Shown: positions 1-8,499 of the stretch, piece after piece | Position numbering within the stretch: position 1 is the first letter of the stretch | Layout: each line of letters begins with the position of its first letter | NCBI GenBank assembly: GCA_963743035.1 | Contig: CAVUOB010000018.1 | Span: 186,001 to 250,000, forward strand | Direction of reading: 5' to 3' | Length of the DNA: 64,000 bases | Source of the DNA: PALSA-911 sp963743035 | GTDB taxonomy: Bacteria > Pseudomonadota > Alphaproteobacteria > Acetobacterales > Acetobacteraceae | Notes under the pieces: generated by a model | Database searches by the model: none | The model's input: only the letters and a program-made list of their open reading frames with translations | What the model was told of the DNA's origin: nothing | Translations under genes and position numbers: made by a program

Positions 1-582
1 GCCACGTTCCGGATCAACCGGCTGAGCCAGGGCGGCGGCCTGGTGATCAGCCCGAATGGCGGCAGCAGCGTCTCGACGACGCTGGCGCCCGGTGCGGCGC
101 CGGACGAGGCGCGTGACGACGCCTATGCCGGCATCCGCTCGGTCGACGAGGATTTCAGATTGTCCGACCCGAGCCTGGTGGAGACCGTGGACGAGCACGG
201 CGACCGGGTGCGCCAGCAATTGCTGACGATCTTTCCGAACTTCGTGATGCAGAAGACCGGCAACGCGATGGCGGTGCGCTGCTTCCTGCCGCGCGGGCTG
301 CACGAGACGGATCTGCACTGGATCTATCTCGGCTATGCCGATGACACCGAGGCGTTGCGCACGCGCAGGCTGCGGCAGTTGAACCTGGCCGGGCCGGCCG
401 GCTTCGTCTCGATGGAGGATGGCTGCATCGGCGGCTTCGTGGAACGCGGCGTGGCCGCGGCCGGGGATCAGGCCTCGATCCTGGAGATGGGCGGGTCGGG
501 CACGGAAGGCCAGGACACGCGGGCGACCGAGGCGGCGGTGCGCGGGTTCTGGCGGATGTGGCGAGCGATGCTGGGCGTTTGA
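1..582 (+). CDS. Rieske aromatic ring-hydroxylating oxygenase, alpha subunit, C-terminal part
   Basis: The frame is open from the first base of the window, so the N-terminal Rieske [2Fe-2S] domain lies outside. The visible 193 residues match the end of the mononuclear-iron catalytic domain of ring-hydroxylating dioxygenase large subunits: QLLTIFPNFVMQ, a block LNLAGPAGFVSMEDG, and the closing TRATEAAVRGFWRMWRAML helix. Family knowledge: these subunits hydroxylate aromatic acids using electrons passed through the Rieske centre of a neighbouring subunit. The substrate cannot be told from this fragment. The beta subunit is not downstream; the next gene converges from the other strand, so any partner genes must lie upstream. 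Confidence 0.85.
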   Translation, partial: ATFRINRLSQGGGLVISPNGGSSVSTTLAPGAAPDEARDDAYAGIRSVDEDFRLSDPSLVETVDEHGDRVRQQLLTIFPNFVMQKTGNAMAVRCFLPRGLHETDLHWIYLGYADDTEALRTRRLRQLNLAGPAGFVSMEDGCIGGFVERGVAAAGDQASILEMGGSGTEGQDTRATEAAVRGFWRMWRAMLGV

Positions 583-623
583 GCCGGCATTCCCTCCTTC
601 CATTCCCTGGGCGGAATGCCGCC

Positions 624-675
624 AATGCCCGGGGATGCCAATGCCCGGGACTGCCAACGCCCGGGACTGCGAACG
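624..675. repeat. 16-bp tandem repeat, three copies, between convergent genes
   Basis: Three consecutive 16-base units (624-639, 640-655, 656-671) of the form AAYGCCCGGGRMTGCS plus a 4-base partial copy fill most of the 100-base gap between the oxygenase stop and the MFS transporter stop. Each unit carries a CCCGGG palindrome, so the array can fold into small hairpins and may act as a weak bidirectional terminator. The copies differ at one to three positions. Confidence 0.85.
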
Positions 676-682
676 TAGGGGG

Positions 683-1931
683 CTATCGCTTCTTGCCGGC
701 GTCCGGCAGGCGGGTTTCCGGCATGGCCAGGGCGACCAGCGCGACCGCCAGCATTCCGGCGGCCGCCAGCGCCCAGAACGCGGCGCTGCGGCCGAAGCTG
801 TCGTTCACCCAGCCGGCAAAGGCGGTGCTGACGGCGGTGCCGAGCCCGCCCGCTAAGCCGAGCAGGCTCAGGCACAGCGTGTAGTGCCCGGTGTCGCGGG
901 TGAGGTCGGCGGCGACCAGCGGCATCATCACGCCAAATGTGGCGCCCCCGGCGCCTTCCAGCACCTGCACCGGGATCAGGGCGTAGGGATTCTGCACCAG
1001 CGCGAACAGCGCGCCGCGCAGCGGCACCGTCGCGAAGCCGATCCGCAGGATCAGGCGGCGGCCATAGGTCTCGGCGGCGCGGCCGATGGCGGGGGAAAGC
1101 CAGGCGACGATGATCTGCGGCACGAGCAGGAAGGCCGCGATCACCACGCCGGCGCGCGAGCCGAGCCGCGCGGTGACCTGGACCGCGGATAGTTGCAGCA
1201 CGGCGATGCTGGCGATCTGGAACAACGCCAGGCAAAGGGCGAATACCAGCAGCCGCCGGTCGCGCAGCAGCGCCAGCGGCGGGAGCAGGCCGGCTTGCGG
1301 CTCCTCGGTCACATCGGCGGCCGGCATGGCGGGCGGTTCCGGCAGGTCTGGTCCGACTGCGCCCAGCGCCCATAAGGTCGGGAAGGTCAGCGCGGCGGAG
1401 ATCAGGAACACGGCGTGCCGCGACCCCAGGTAGACGCAGGCCCCCATCACCACCGCGCCGCAGCCGGCCCCGATCGAGCCGTAGCGCGAGTTGCGGCCGA
1501 GCCGCTCGCCGAAGGCGGCGCGGCCGACCACCGCCAGGCTCATCGCAGACCCTGCCGGGGTGAGCAGGCTGCCGGCCGCCGGCCTGCAGCAGCACGGCCA
1601 GCAGCACCGGCAGGTTGCGCGGCAGGAAGGCGAACAGCAGCGGCGCGATGCCCATCGCCGCGATGGCCGCCGCGAGGACGCGCCGGCGGCGCGGCCCGAC
1701 GGCGTCCACGATCAGGCCCGCGGGCACCTGGCAGAGCATCGACGCGACGGTGCCGATGGTCAGGACCATGCCGATATGGGTCTGCGTCCAGGCCTGGCCG
1801 GCGAGGTAGACGGGGATGAAGGCGCCATAGGCCGAACCCGATCCGGCCAGCAGCAGGTTCAGCCAATCGAGGCCGCGATCGGGCTTCACTCCCGCAGGCG
1901 GCGTCCCGCCGGCACGGGAGAACAGCCGCAT
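683..1931 (-). CDS. MFS transporter (reading frame interrupted by a +1 shift)
   Basis: Two overlapping minus-strand frames together give one major-facilitator protein of about 415 residues. The N-terminal part contains the loop-2/3 signature region (VDAVGPRRRRVLAAAIAAMG); the C-terminal part has repeated hydrophobic helices ending in MPETRLPDAGKKR. The frames join near 1574-1583, where one extra C in a GCCGCCGGC tract (plus strand) restores continuity if removed. The ATG at 1931 overlaps the stop of the upstream PRC-barrel gene (TGATG), so the two are translationally coupled. The family moves small molecules by proton-coupled transport across the inner membrane; the substrate is unknown. A sequencing error is likelier than a real null allele because both halves are well conserved. 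Confidence 0.8.
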
Positions 1932-2341
1932 CAGGGACGGGCCGCGTGGCGTCCGACCACGATGGTCATCCCTTCCGTGCCGCGGTATTCCGGCGCGGCC
2001 GCCGCCTCGTCCTGCGACAGATCCCCGGTGATGCGCATGTCGCCGTTGTCGTTGACGAAATGCAGCAGCGGCCAGGCGAGGGCGATGCGGCGGGTGCCGA
2101 CGCCGAGGAAGCCGCCGACATCGACGACGCCGGCCTTGGGCCGGCCGCTGACGTCCACGAGCACGTCGACCAGGAGGCCGACCTCGTCGCCGTCGGTGTC
2201 GAACACGCGCTGGCCGAGGATGCCGGCGACGATGTCGGGGGCGAAAATCTGCGTCTTGAGGGCGGGCGCCATGTCTTCGGCGCCGGCGGCAGCGGCGGCG
2301 AGGGCGAGCAGCAATGCCAGAGCCAGTCGTCGACGATGCAT
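1931..2341 (-). CDS. Exported PRC-barrel domain protein
   Basis: 136 residues. The start MHRRRLALALLLALAAAAAGA is a typical signal peptide with probable cleavage after residue 20-21. Residues about 30-95 form a PRC-barrel-like beta domain (ILGQRVFDTDGDEVGLLVDVLVD, then VDVGGFLGVGTRRIALAWPLL), followed by a C-terminal extension. PRC-barrels occur in photosynthetic reaction-centre H subunits, RimM and many small exported or envelope proteins of alphaproteobacteria; the function of this type is not established. It is coupled to the downstream MFS transporter by a one-base stop/start overlap, which suggests co-expression, but no mechanism follows from that. Confidence 0.8.
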   Translation of the reverse strand: MHRRRLALALLLALAAAAAGAEDMAPALKTQIFAPDIVAGILGQRVFDTDGDEVGLLVDVLVDVSGRPKAGVVDVGGFLGVGTRRIALAWPLLHFVNDNGDMRITGDLSQDEAAAAPEYRGTEGMTIVVGRHAARP

Positions 2342-2414
2342 CGAAGGACCCCGATTTCCGGTGGGCAGGCTTCGTTGCGGTTTAGCAGGAATCGACCGCG
2401 CTGCCTAAGCCCGT

Positions 2415-3302
2415 TCAGCCGGCGTCGAGCGCCGCGTCCGTCTCCGCCGCGGTGGGCAGGCTGGTCTGGCTGCCGGCGCGGGTGCAGCAGAGGCCGGCGG
2501 CGACGGAGGCGCGGCGCAGCGCCGGATCGAGCGCGAGGCCGCGGTCGAGGGAAGCGGCCAGCACGCCGACGAAGCAGTCACCGGCGGCGGTGGTATCGAC
2601 CGGCGTGACCGCGTGGGCGGGGATCGCGCGCAGCCCGCCGGCGGTGGCGATCTCCGCGCCGGCTTCGCCGAGCGTGCGCACGACATCGACGCCGAGGGCG
2701 GCGCGCAATCCGGCGGCGTCGGCGAAGCAGCCGAGATGTTCGGCGAGCCACGCGGCCTCGGTCTCGTTCACCACCAGCAGGTCGAGCGCGGAAAGGCCCT
2801 CGGTGGAGAGCGGGGCGGCGGGGGCGAGGTTGAGGATGATCCTTGTGCCGGCGGCGCGGGCGCGGCGGATCAGCGCCTCGGTCTGCCGGCGGTCGACCTC
2901 CATCTGCAGCACCAGCGTGTGGCCGGGGCCGAGCCGCGCGTCCTCCACCTGCTCCGCGCGGGCCAGCAGGTTGGCGCCGGAGCCGACCGCGATGGCGTTG
3001 TGGCCGGCCGGATCGACGGAGATCGCGGCGCAGCCGGTGGCGGCGTCGGCCGTGATCACCCGCGACAGGTCGACGCCGGCAAGGCGCAGGCCCTCGAGCG
3101 CGCCGTCGGCCAGCGAATCGCGGCCGACCGCCCCGGCCATCGCGACGCGCGCGCCGTCCAGCGCCGCGGCGGCGGCCTGGTTGGCGCCCTTGCCGCCGGG
3201 GGCGATGGCGACGCTGCGGGTCAGCAGGGTCTCGCCCGGGCGGGGGATGGCGGGCAGGGCGAAGATCAGGTCGAGGTTGATCGAGCCGAAGACGGTGATC
3301 AC
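2415..3302 (-). CDS. rbsK: Ribokinase / PfkB-family sugar kinase
   Basis: 295 residues from a GTG at 3302, 11 bases after the thyX stop. PfkB signatures are clear: N-terminal VFGSINLDLIFALPAIPRPGET, the substrate-binding GGKGANQAAA (about 40-50) and the C-terminal catalytic anion-hole motif DTTAAGDCFVGVLAA with the base Asp. The usual DTTGAGD reads DTTAAGD here, a mild variant. Ribokinases phosphorylate D-ribose at O5 with ATP in the cytoplasm; other PfkB members act on nucleosides or other sugars, so ribose is the default reading. No ribose transporter is nearby. Lying directly after thyX, it may belong to a small nucleotide-linked operon. Confidence 0.85.
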   Translation of the reverse strand: MITVFGSINLDLIFALPAIPRPGETLLTRSVAIAPGGKGANQAAAAALDGARVAMAGAVGRDSLADGALEGLRLAGVDLSRVITADAATGCAAISVDPAGHNAIAVGSGANLLARAEQVEDARLGPGHTLVLQMEVDRRQTEALIRRARAAGTRIILNLAPAAPLSTEGLSALDLLVVNETEAAWLAEHLGCFADAAGLRAALGVDVVRTLGEAGAEIATAGGLRAIPAHAVTPVDTTAAGDCFVGVLAASLDRGLALDPALRRASVAAGLCCTRAGSQTSLPTAAETDAALDAG

Positions 3303-3313
3303 GGCCCGGGTGC

Positions 3314-4252
3314 TCAGGCTTCCCGGCCGAGCGCCGCCATCAGCTCGGTCCATTCGCGCTTGGACATCCCGCTGGCCTTCTGGTCCAGCGTTTCCCCGGC
3401 GATCATCCGCTTCACCGCGTCCAGCATCTGCGCCGACAGCGTGACCGCGCCGAGGCGGTAGTCCTTGAACGCCTGGCAGGCGGCGGGGACCCAGGCGGCG
3501 ACGGTGTCCAGCATCACCTCCGCATAGACGCGGATTTCGTACTGGGCATGGGCGTCGGCGCGCAGGCGGAGGAAGTGGAACAAATTGTGCAGGTCCGTCT
3601 TCCAGTACCACTGCGTGTAGGTGTTCAGCGTCAGGTTCATCCGCGCCAGCTCGCGCGCCAGGCCCTGGCGGGCGGGGTCGCGCGGCTCGCCGGCCTCGTT
3701 CTCGTTCAGCATCTCGGCATAGTGGTCGTAGGTCTGCATCGCGTCCTGGCGCAGCAGGTCGAGCACATGCGCGGCCTCCTCGCCCTGCAGCACCGCGCCG
3801 CGGCCCTGGCGGTTGGCGGCGGACTGGGCGGCGAGCTGCTCGGGGGCGGGGATGTAGAATTCCCGGTCCAGGATGGAGTAGCGGGCGGAATACTCGTTCA
3901 CGTTGGCGGTGCGGTGGCGGATCCACTGGCGCGCGACGAAGATCGGCAGCTTCACGTGGTACTTGATCTCGCACATCTCGAACGGGGTGGAGTGCCAGTG
4001 GCGCATCAGGTAGCGGATCAGCCCGGCATCCTCGCTGACCCGGCGGGTGCCGCGGCCGTAGGACACCCGCGCCGCCTGCACGATCGCGCCGTCGTCGCCC
4101 ATATAGTCGATGACGCGGACGAAGCCGTGATCGAGCACGGGGATCGCCTGGTACAGCATCGCCTCCAGCGCCGGCACGGTCGGGCGCAGCGTTTCGGCGC
4201 GGGCTTCGCGCTGGGCCGCGATTTCGGCGAGTTGGGCGTCTGTGAGGCTCAT
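3314..4252 (-). CDS. thyX: Flavin-dependent thymidylate synthase ThyX
   Basis: 312 residues. The ThyX signature RHRTANVNEYSARY (RHR-x7-S) is present near the middle and the C-terminal half carries the long helices typical of the family. ThyX makes dTMP from dUMP with methylene-tetrahydrofolate, FAD and NADPH, and replaces ThyA where that is missing. The start MSLTDAQLAE at 4252 is preferred over an upstream in-frame ATG at 4291 because a GGGAAG ribosome-binding site lies close before it and the tmRNA region begins soon beyond. The gene diverges from ssrA. Confidence 0.95.
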   Translation of the reverse strand: MSLTDAQLAEIAAQREARAETLRPTVPALEAMLYQAIPVLDHGFVRVIDYMGDDGAIVQAARVSYGRGTRRVSEDAGLIRYLMRHWHSTPFEMCEIKYHVKLPIFVARQWIRHRTANVNEYSARYSILDREFYIPAPEQLAAQSAANRQGRGAVLQGEEAAHVLDLLRQDAMQTYDHYAEMLNENEAGEPRDPARQGLARELARMNLTLNTYTQWYWKTDLHNLFHFLRLRADAHAQYEIRVYAEVMLDTVAAWVPAACQAFKDYRLGAVTLSAQMLDAVKRMIAGETLDQKASGMSKREWTELMAALGREA

Positions 4253-4346
4253 GCCCGCTTCCCTAGGCGGCAAGGGGGCAGGGACAATCAAGTGCGATGT
4301 CTCCCTTCCATAACCGGACCGGACAGCCTATATCTCCGCTGTCGGC

Positions 4347-4604
4347 GTTCCCGCGAGGGAACAAAGACTATGGTGATAAACGGTGCGTGGAATAAACGTT
4401 GTGGACCCGGGGGCGGTACCCGGCGCCTCCACCAGATTTCAGGCCGGAATATTCCGGCCCGGGGTATGGGGGCGAAACAGGCTCGACACGCGTGGTAAAG
4501 ACTCACCTTTTGCCCGGCATGATACCGCCGTTATCGGGTCATATCACAAGTGCCAATGACAATCATGAGGCATTCGCTGTCGCTGCGTAAGCAGTGATAA
4601 GCGC
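4347..4604 (+). ncRNA. ssrA: Two-piece (circularly permuted) tmRNA, ssrA
   Basis: The acceptor piece comes first. A GTTCCC-GCGA-GGGAAC hairpin (4347-4362) leads to a T-arm with a CCGGG/CCCGG stem and loop GGCGGTA, then the 3' acceptor strand CGCCTCC (4424-4430), discriminator A and encoded CCA (4432-4434). A loop of 33 bases, presumably removed during processing, follows. The coding piece starts at 4468 with GGGGGCG, fully complementary to the acceptor strand, then the conserved AAACAGGCTCGACA. Helix P2 is supported by CACGC/GCGTG and TCACC/GGTGA pairings across the two pieces. A resume GCC at 4552 begins the tag ANDNHEAFAVAA, ending at TAA 4588-4590, which sits as a GTAA loop inside a 7-bp hairpin (4580-4597). 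This is the alphaproteobacterial form of the ribosome-rescue RNA acting with SmpB. The outer ends are approximate. Confidence 0.95.
4442..4459. other. Perfect 18-bp palindrome in the excised loop of pre-tmRNA
   Basis: GGCCGGAATATTCCGGCC lies between the CCA end of the acceptor piece and the G of the coding piece. In the RNA it would form a compact hairpin exactly in the segment that must be cut out to give two-piece tmRNA, so it may present the precursor to a processing nuclease. Confidence 0.8.
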
Positions 4605-4609
4605 GGTTA

Positions 4610-4638
4610 GGGGGGCCCCGGGCAACAGAATGCCCCCC
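4610..4638 (+). terminator. GC-rich hairpin after ssrA
   Basis: A perfect 7-bp stem GGGGGGC (4610-4616) / GCCCCCC (4632-4638) closes a 15-base loop just after the tmRNA coding piece. There is no T-run, so it may be a processing or 3'-end hairpin rather than a classical terminator. Confidence 0.5.
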
Positions 4639-4744
4639 ACTCCTTCGCGTGCAGGCAAGGCCGGCCCTCACCACCCGCACCGAGGCGGATGTGGACATGC
4701 GGGTGCTTTCCGGTTCACATGCGCCCAAATTCGGAGGTCCCCCC

Positions 4745-6601
4745 ATGCCCGCATTACGCTCCCGCACCACCACCCACGGCCGCAACATGGCGGGCGCGCG
4801 CGGGCTCTGGCGCGCCACCGGCATGAAGGACGGCGATTTCGGCAAGCCGATCATCGCCATCGCCAACTCCTTCACCCAGTTCGTGCCCGGCCATGTCCAC
4901 CTGAAGGACCTCGGCCAGCTGGTCGCGCGCGAGATCGAGGCGTCCGGCGGCGTTGCCAAGGAATTCAACACCATCGCGGTGGATGACGGCATCGCCATGG
5001 GCCATGACGGCATGTTGTATTCGCTGCCTTCGCGCGAGCTGATCGCCGATGCGGTCGAATACATGGTCAATGCCCATTGCGCCGACGCGCTGGTGTGCAT
5101 CTCCAACTGCGACAAGATCACGCCGGGCATGCTGATGGCCGCGCTGCGGCTCAACATCCCCACCGTGTTCGTCTCCGGCGGCCCGATGGAGGCCGGCAAG
5201 GTCACGCTGAAGGGCGGCATCAAGAAATCGGTCGACCTGATCGACGCGATGATCGCCGCCGCCGACAGCAACGTGCTGGAGGAAGACCTGGCGGTGATCG
5301 AGCGCTCGGCCTGCCCGACCTGCGGCTCCTGCTCGGGCATGTTCACGGCCAATTCGATGAACTGCCTGGTGGAGGCGCTCGGCCTCGGCCTGCCCGGCAA
5401 CGGCACCATCGTCGCCACCCATGCCGACCGCAGGAACCTGTTCCTGGAGGCCGGCCGCACCATCGTCGACCTGGCCCAGCGCTATTACGAACAGGACGAT
5501 GCCTCCGTCCTGCCCCGCAATATCGCCACCTTCGCGGCGTTCGAGAACGCCATGACGCTCGACATCGCCATGGGCGGGTCGACCAACACGGTGCTGCATC
5601 TGCTGGCCGCGGCGCACGAGGCCGGCGTGGATTTCACCATGAAGGACATCGACCGGCTGTCGCGCCGCGTGCCCTGCGTCTGCAAGGTGGCGCCGGCCGT
5701 CGCCAACGTGCATGTGGAAGACGTCCACCGCGCCGGCGGCATCCTCGGCATCATGGCCGAGCTCGACCGCGGCGGGCTGATCGCGCGCGACGTGCACTCC
5801 GTCCATGCGCCCACGCTGGGCGACGCGCTCGACCGCTGGGACGTGACCCGCACCGAAAGCGCCACGGTGAAGACGCTGTTCATGGCCGCCCCCGGCGGCG
5901 TGCCGACCACCGAGGCGTTCAGCCAGGACTCGCGCTGGGAGGAACTGGACCTCGACCGCTCCGGCGGCGTGATCCGCGACGTCGAGCACGCCTTCTCCAA
6001 GGATGGCGGCCTGGCGGTGCTGTACGGCAACATCGCCGTGGACGGCTGCATCGTGAAGACCGCCGGCGTGGATGCCTCGATCCTGACCTTCCACGGCCCG
6101 GCGCGCATCTGCGAAAGCCAGGACGAGGCGGTGGAGAAAATCCTCGGCGGCAAGATCGTCGCCGGCGACATCGTGCTGGTGCGCTACGAAGGCCCCAAGG
6201 GCGGGCCCGGCATGCAGGAGATGCTGTACCCCACCAGCTATCTGAAATCCAAGGGCCTGGGCAAGGTCTGCGCCCTGGTCACCGATGGCCGCTTCTCCGG
6301 CGGTTCCTCGGGCCTGTCGATCGGGCATCTCTCTCCGGAGGCGGCCGAAGGCGGGCTGATCGGCCTGGTGGAAGACGGCGACATCATCGAGATCGACATC
6401 CCCAATCGCTCCATCCACCTCGCGGTCGATGACGCCACGCTCGCCAGCCGCCGCGCGGAAATGGAAGCCCGCCCGAACCCCTGGCATCCCGCCAAGCCGC
6501 GCAAGCGCAACGTCACCACCGCGCTGCGCGCCTACGCGGCGCTGACCACGAGCGCGGCCCGCGGCGCGGTCCGGGACGTCGACCAGCTGAACCGGCGCTG
6601 A
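4745..6601 (+). CDS. ilvD: Dihydroxy-acid dehydratase IlvD
   Basis: 618 residues. The cluster-binding cysteines are visible in CISNCDKITPGM (about 120) and CPTCGSCSGMFTANSMNC (about 190), and the C-terminal signature GRFSGGSSGLSIGHLSPEA is intact. IlvD dehydrates 2,3-dihydroxy-isovalerate and 2,3-dihydroxy-3-methylvalerate to the 2-oxo acids in valine, leucine and isoleucine synthesis. The length agrees with the long (about 610-residue) IlvD class. The ATG at 4745 is chosen because GGAGGT (4733-4738) stands 6 bases before it; an upstream in-frame ATG at 4649 has no such site. The gene stands alone, with ssrA upstream and a hairpin downstream. Confidence 0.97.
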   Translation: MPALRSRTTTHGRNMAGARGLWRATGMKDGDFGKPIIAIANSFTQFVPGHVHLKDLGQLVAREIEASGGVAKEFNTIAVDDGIAMGHDGMLYSLPSRELIADAVEYMVNAHCADALVCISNCDKITPGMLMAALRLNIPTVFVSGGPMEAGKVTLKGGIKKSVDLIDAMIAAADSNVLEEDLAVIERSACPTCGSCSGMFTANSMNCLVEALGLGLPGNGTIVATHADRRNLFLEAGRTIVDLAQRYYEQDDASVLPRNIATFAAFENAMTLDIAMGGSTNTVLHLLAAAHEAGVDFTMKDIDRLSRRVPCVCKVAPAVANVHVEDVHRAGGILGIMAELDRGGLIARDVHSVHAPTLGDALDRWDVTRTESATVKTLFMAAPGGVPTTEAFSQDSRWEELDLDRSGGVIRDVEHAFSKDGGLAVLYGNIAVDGCIVKTAGVDASILTFHGPARICESQDEAVEKILGGKIVAGDIVLVRYEGPKGGPGMQEMLYPTSYLKSKGLGKVCALVTDGRFSGGSSGLSIGHLSPEAAEGGLIGLVEDGDIIEIDIPNRSIHLAVDDATLASRRAEMEARPNPWHPAKPRKRNVTTALRAYAALTTSAARGAVRDVDQLNRR

Positions 6602-6610
6602 GGAAGGCGA

Positions 6611-6627
6611 GGGGGGCTTTGCCCCCT
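6611..6627 (+). terminator. Hairpin after ilvD
   Basis: GGGGGC-TTT-GCCCCC forms a 6-bp stem 10 bases after the ilvD stop. No immediate T-run follows; a short CTTTTG comes about 8 bases later. It is probably the 3' end of the ilvD transcript. Confidence 0.5.
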
Positions 6628-6629
6628 GA

Positions 6630-6889
6630 AGCCGCTTTTGCCGAACTGGCGAACATGCTGGGAACACCCTGGGCGCTCGCGCAATCCTCCTTGGCTGATG
6701 CCAGGCCTGCGATCCCCAGCATTGCCGTGAGACGATGAGCCGATCGACCAGGGCACGTGCCGCTTCGAGAGCCGCAGGATCGTTCTGGCCCTGAACAGCC
6801 TCATGGAGTTTGGTGAGCTTGCGGCGATAGACTGCGGCGAGATTCGTGTGCGGCATCGGCGACGGCATGGCGGGCTGGGCCGCCTGCAA
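6630..6889 (-). pseudogene. Remnant of a serine recombinase (resolvase/invertase family), C-terminal end
   Basis: Translation on the minus strand gives PHTNLAAVYRRKLTKLHE followed by an acidic helix ending ALVDRLIVS (6853-6728), and after a frame change AMLGIAGLASAKEDCASAQ (from about 6725). Both blocks match the usual C-terminal end of large serine recombinases (HPNLAELYRRKV...LRGLIDRI...LAAMLGIAG). The segment normally between them is deleted, and the catalytic and zinc-ribbon domains are absent. It is therefore a decayed tail of a mobile-element integrase or resolvase left downstream of ilvD, at the edge of the accessory catabolic island. I saw no attachment site. Confidence 0.6.
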
Positions 6890-7277
6890 TCCGTTTCATG
6901 ATCTGTCCTTTCCTGGACGTTCCCTGCTGGCGTTTGCCGCCATAGCCGGCTGGCGGTCAGCCAGTGACGAAGAGCTTCGGTAACCCGCCCAGCAGGGCCG
7001 GGCCCATGCAGAATGATGGACGCCGGATCCTGCTCCTTGGAAGCGCGCGGAACCGAATGCGCTGTTCGGGTTTTGTGACGAGTTTTGTGTTGCATCCGCC
7101 TCACGCGCGCGATCGTCCGGGACGACCCGATAGCGCGCCCGCGTCAGAGGCGCCAAAGAACGAAAATACCTTTCAGGCTATCGCGGGTTGTCCGTCCCGA
7201 AACCTGGCCGGATAGTCGCCCGGCCGCCACAGGCAAGGCGGCGCCCCTCAAAAGAAACCCACGGAAGCGACGTCCAG
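6890..7277. other. Intergenic region before the catabolic operon
   Basis: No gene is supported here. It holds a 12-base near-duplicate (GTTTTGTGACGA / GTTTTGTGTTGC, around 7069-7092) and relatively AT-rich stretches before the binding-protein gene, where the promoter of the downstream operon should lie. I cannot assign a specific promoter. Confidence 0.4.
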
Positions 7278-8498
7278 ATGCTGTCCAGAAGAACCATGCT
7301 CCTAGCCCCCGCGGCCCTCACGGCTGCCACTGGGCGGCCGGCGCGGTCGGCTCCCACCTTGCGGATTGGCGTGCTGAACGATCAGTCGGGCCCCTATGTC
7401 GATGACGGCGGCCTCGGCTCCGTCGCCTGCGCCCGGCAGGCGATCGCCGACTATGCCGCCGAAGCGGGCCTGGCGGTCGAACTGCTGGTGGCCGATCACC
7501 AGAACAAGCCCGATGTCGGTGTCGCCATCGCGCGCCAGTGGCTCGATCAGGGCGTGGACGTCGTCATGGACATCCAGGGTTCGGCGATCGCCATCGCTCT
7601 GGCTGGCCTGATGCGGGAGCGCGATAAGGCCCTGCTGGTCTGCAACGCCGGTATTACGGATCTCACCGGGAAGTATTGCTCGCCCAACACCGTCCATTTT
7701 TCTTACGACAATTACATGCTCGCCCATGCCATCGGGTCGGATCTGGTGAAGCGGGGTGGCGACTCCTGGTTCTTCATCACCGCCGACTACGCCTTCGGCC
7801 ATTCGATGGAGTCGGAGGCCTCGCGCTTCGTCAAGGCGGCCGGCGGGCGCGTGCTTGGCAACATGTCGCTGCCCTTCCCAAGTTTCGATTTCGCCTCCGC
7901 CCTGCTGGCCGCCCAGACATCGGGCGCCAAGGTGATCGGACTGGCCAATTCCGGCACTGACATGGAGAACTGCATCAAGCAGGCCGCCGAGTTCGGCATT
8001 ACGCAAAGCGGCGTGATGCTGGCGACGCTGCTGATGCAGATCACCCGCGTGCATGCGGTGGGACTGCGTTCCGCCCAGGGCTGTGTGGTGGCGAACGTGT
8101 TCTATTGGGATGCCTATGAGCGCACGCGGCGCTTTGCCAACCGTGTGCAGGCCGCCATGCCGCAGCGCTCGCGCCCGAACATGTCGCAGGCGTCCTGCTA
8201 TTCGGCGGTGCTGCATTACCTGAAGGCGGCCCGCGCGCTCGGCATCGACGAAGCCAAGCGCTCCGGCAGCGCCGTGGTGGCCAAAATGAAAGCGATGCCG
8301 CTGGAAGACGACGTGTACGGTAACCAGGCCAGCATCCGCGAGGACGGCCGCCTGATCACCCCCGCCTATCTGTATCGCGTCAAGCGTCCGGATGAGAGCC
8401 GCTATCCCTGGGATTACTACGACCTGCTGGCCACCATCCCGGCCAACGAAGCCTGGCGGCCGTTGAATGAAGGCGGTTGTTCGATGGTAAAGGCCTGA
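7278..8498 (+). CDS. ABC-type branched-chain-amino-acid-like substrate-binding protein (LivJ type)
   Basis: 406 residues. The start MLSRRTMLLAPAALTAATG has a twin-arginine-like export signal. The mature part is a type-I periplasmic-binding fold: LRIGVLNDQSGPYVDDGG at the N-terminus, a VVMDIQGSAIAIAL region, YAFGHSMESEASRFVKAAGG in the domain swap, and LKAARALGIDEAKRSG near the end. Relatives bind amino acids, amides or aromatic and dicarboxylic acids. No permease or ATPase follows; the next gene, one base away, is a flavoprotein, so the protein may feed a distant transporter or act as a sensor. The ATG at 7278 is chosen because it starts the signal peptide. Confidence 0.85.
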   Translation: MLSRRTMLLAPAALTAATGRPARSAPTLRIGVLNDQSGPYVDDGGLGSVACARQAIADYAAEAGLAVELLVADHQNKPDVGVAIARQWLDQGVDVVMDIQGSAIAIALAGLMRERDKALLVCNAGITDLTGKYCSPNTVHFSYDNYMLAHAIGSDLVKRGGDSWFFITADYAFGHSMESEASRFVKAAGGRVLGNMSLPFPSFDFASALLAAQTSGAKVIGLANSGTDMENCIKQAAEFGITQSGVMLATLLMQITRVHAVGLRSAQGCVVANVFYWDAYERTRRFANRVQAAMPQRSRPNMSQASCYSAVLHYLKAARALGIDEAKRSGSAVVAKMKAMPLEDDVYGNQASIREDGRLITPAYLYRVKRPDESRYPWDYYDLLATIPANEAWRPLNEGGCSMVKA

Positions 8499-8499
8499 C

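Noticed and set aside
4399..4590. A 63-residue open frame ending in ANDNHEAFAVAA
   Set aside because: It is not a protein gene; the last 12 codons are the tmRNA tag reading frame and the rest is structural RNA.
4754..6889. A 711-residue open frame antisense to ilvD
   Set aside because: Only its first part (the recombinase remnant, 6728-6853) resembles a protein; the rest mirrors ilvD codons.
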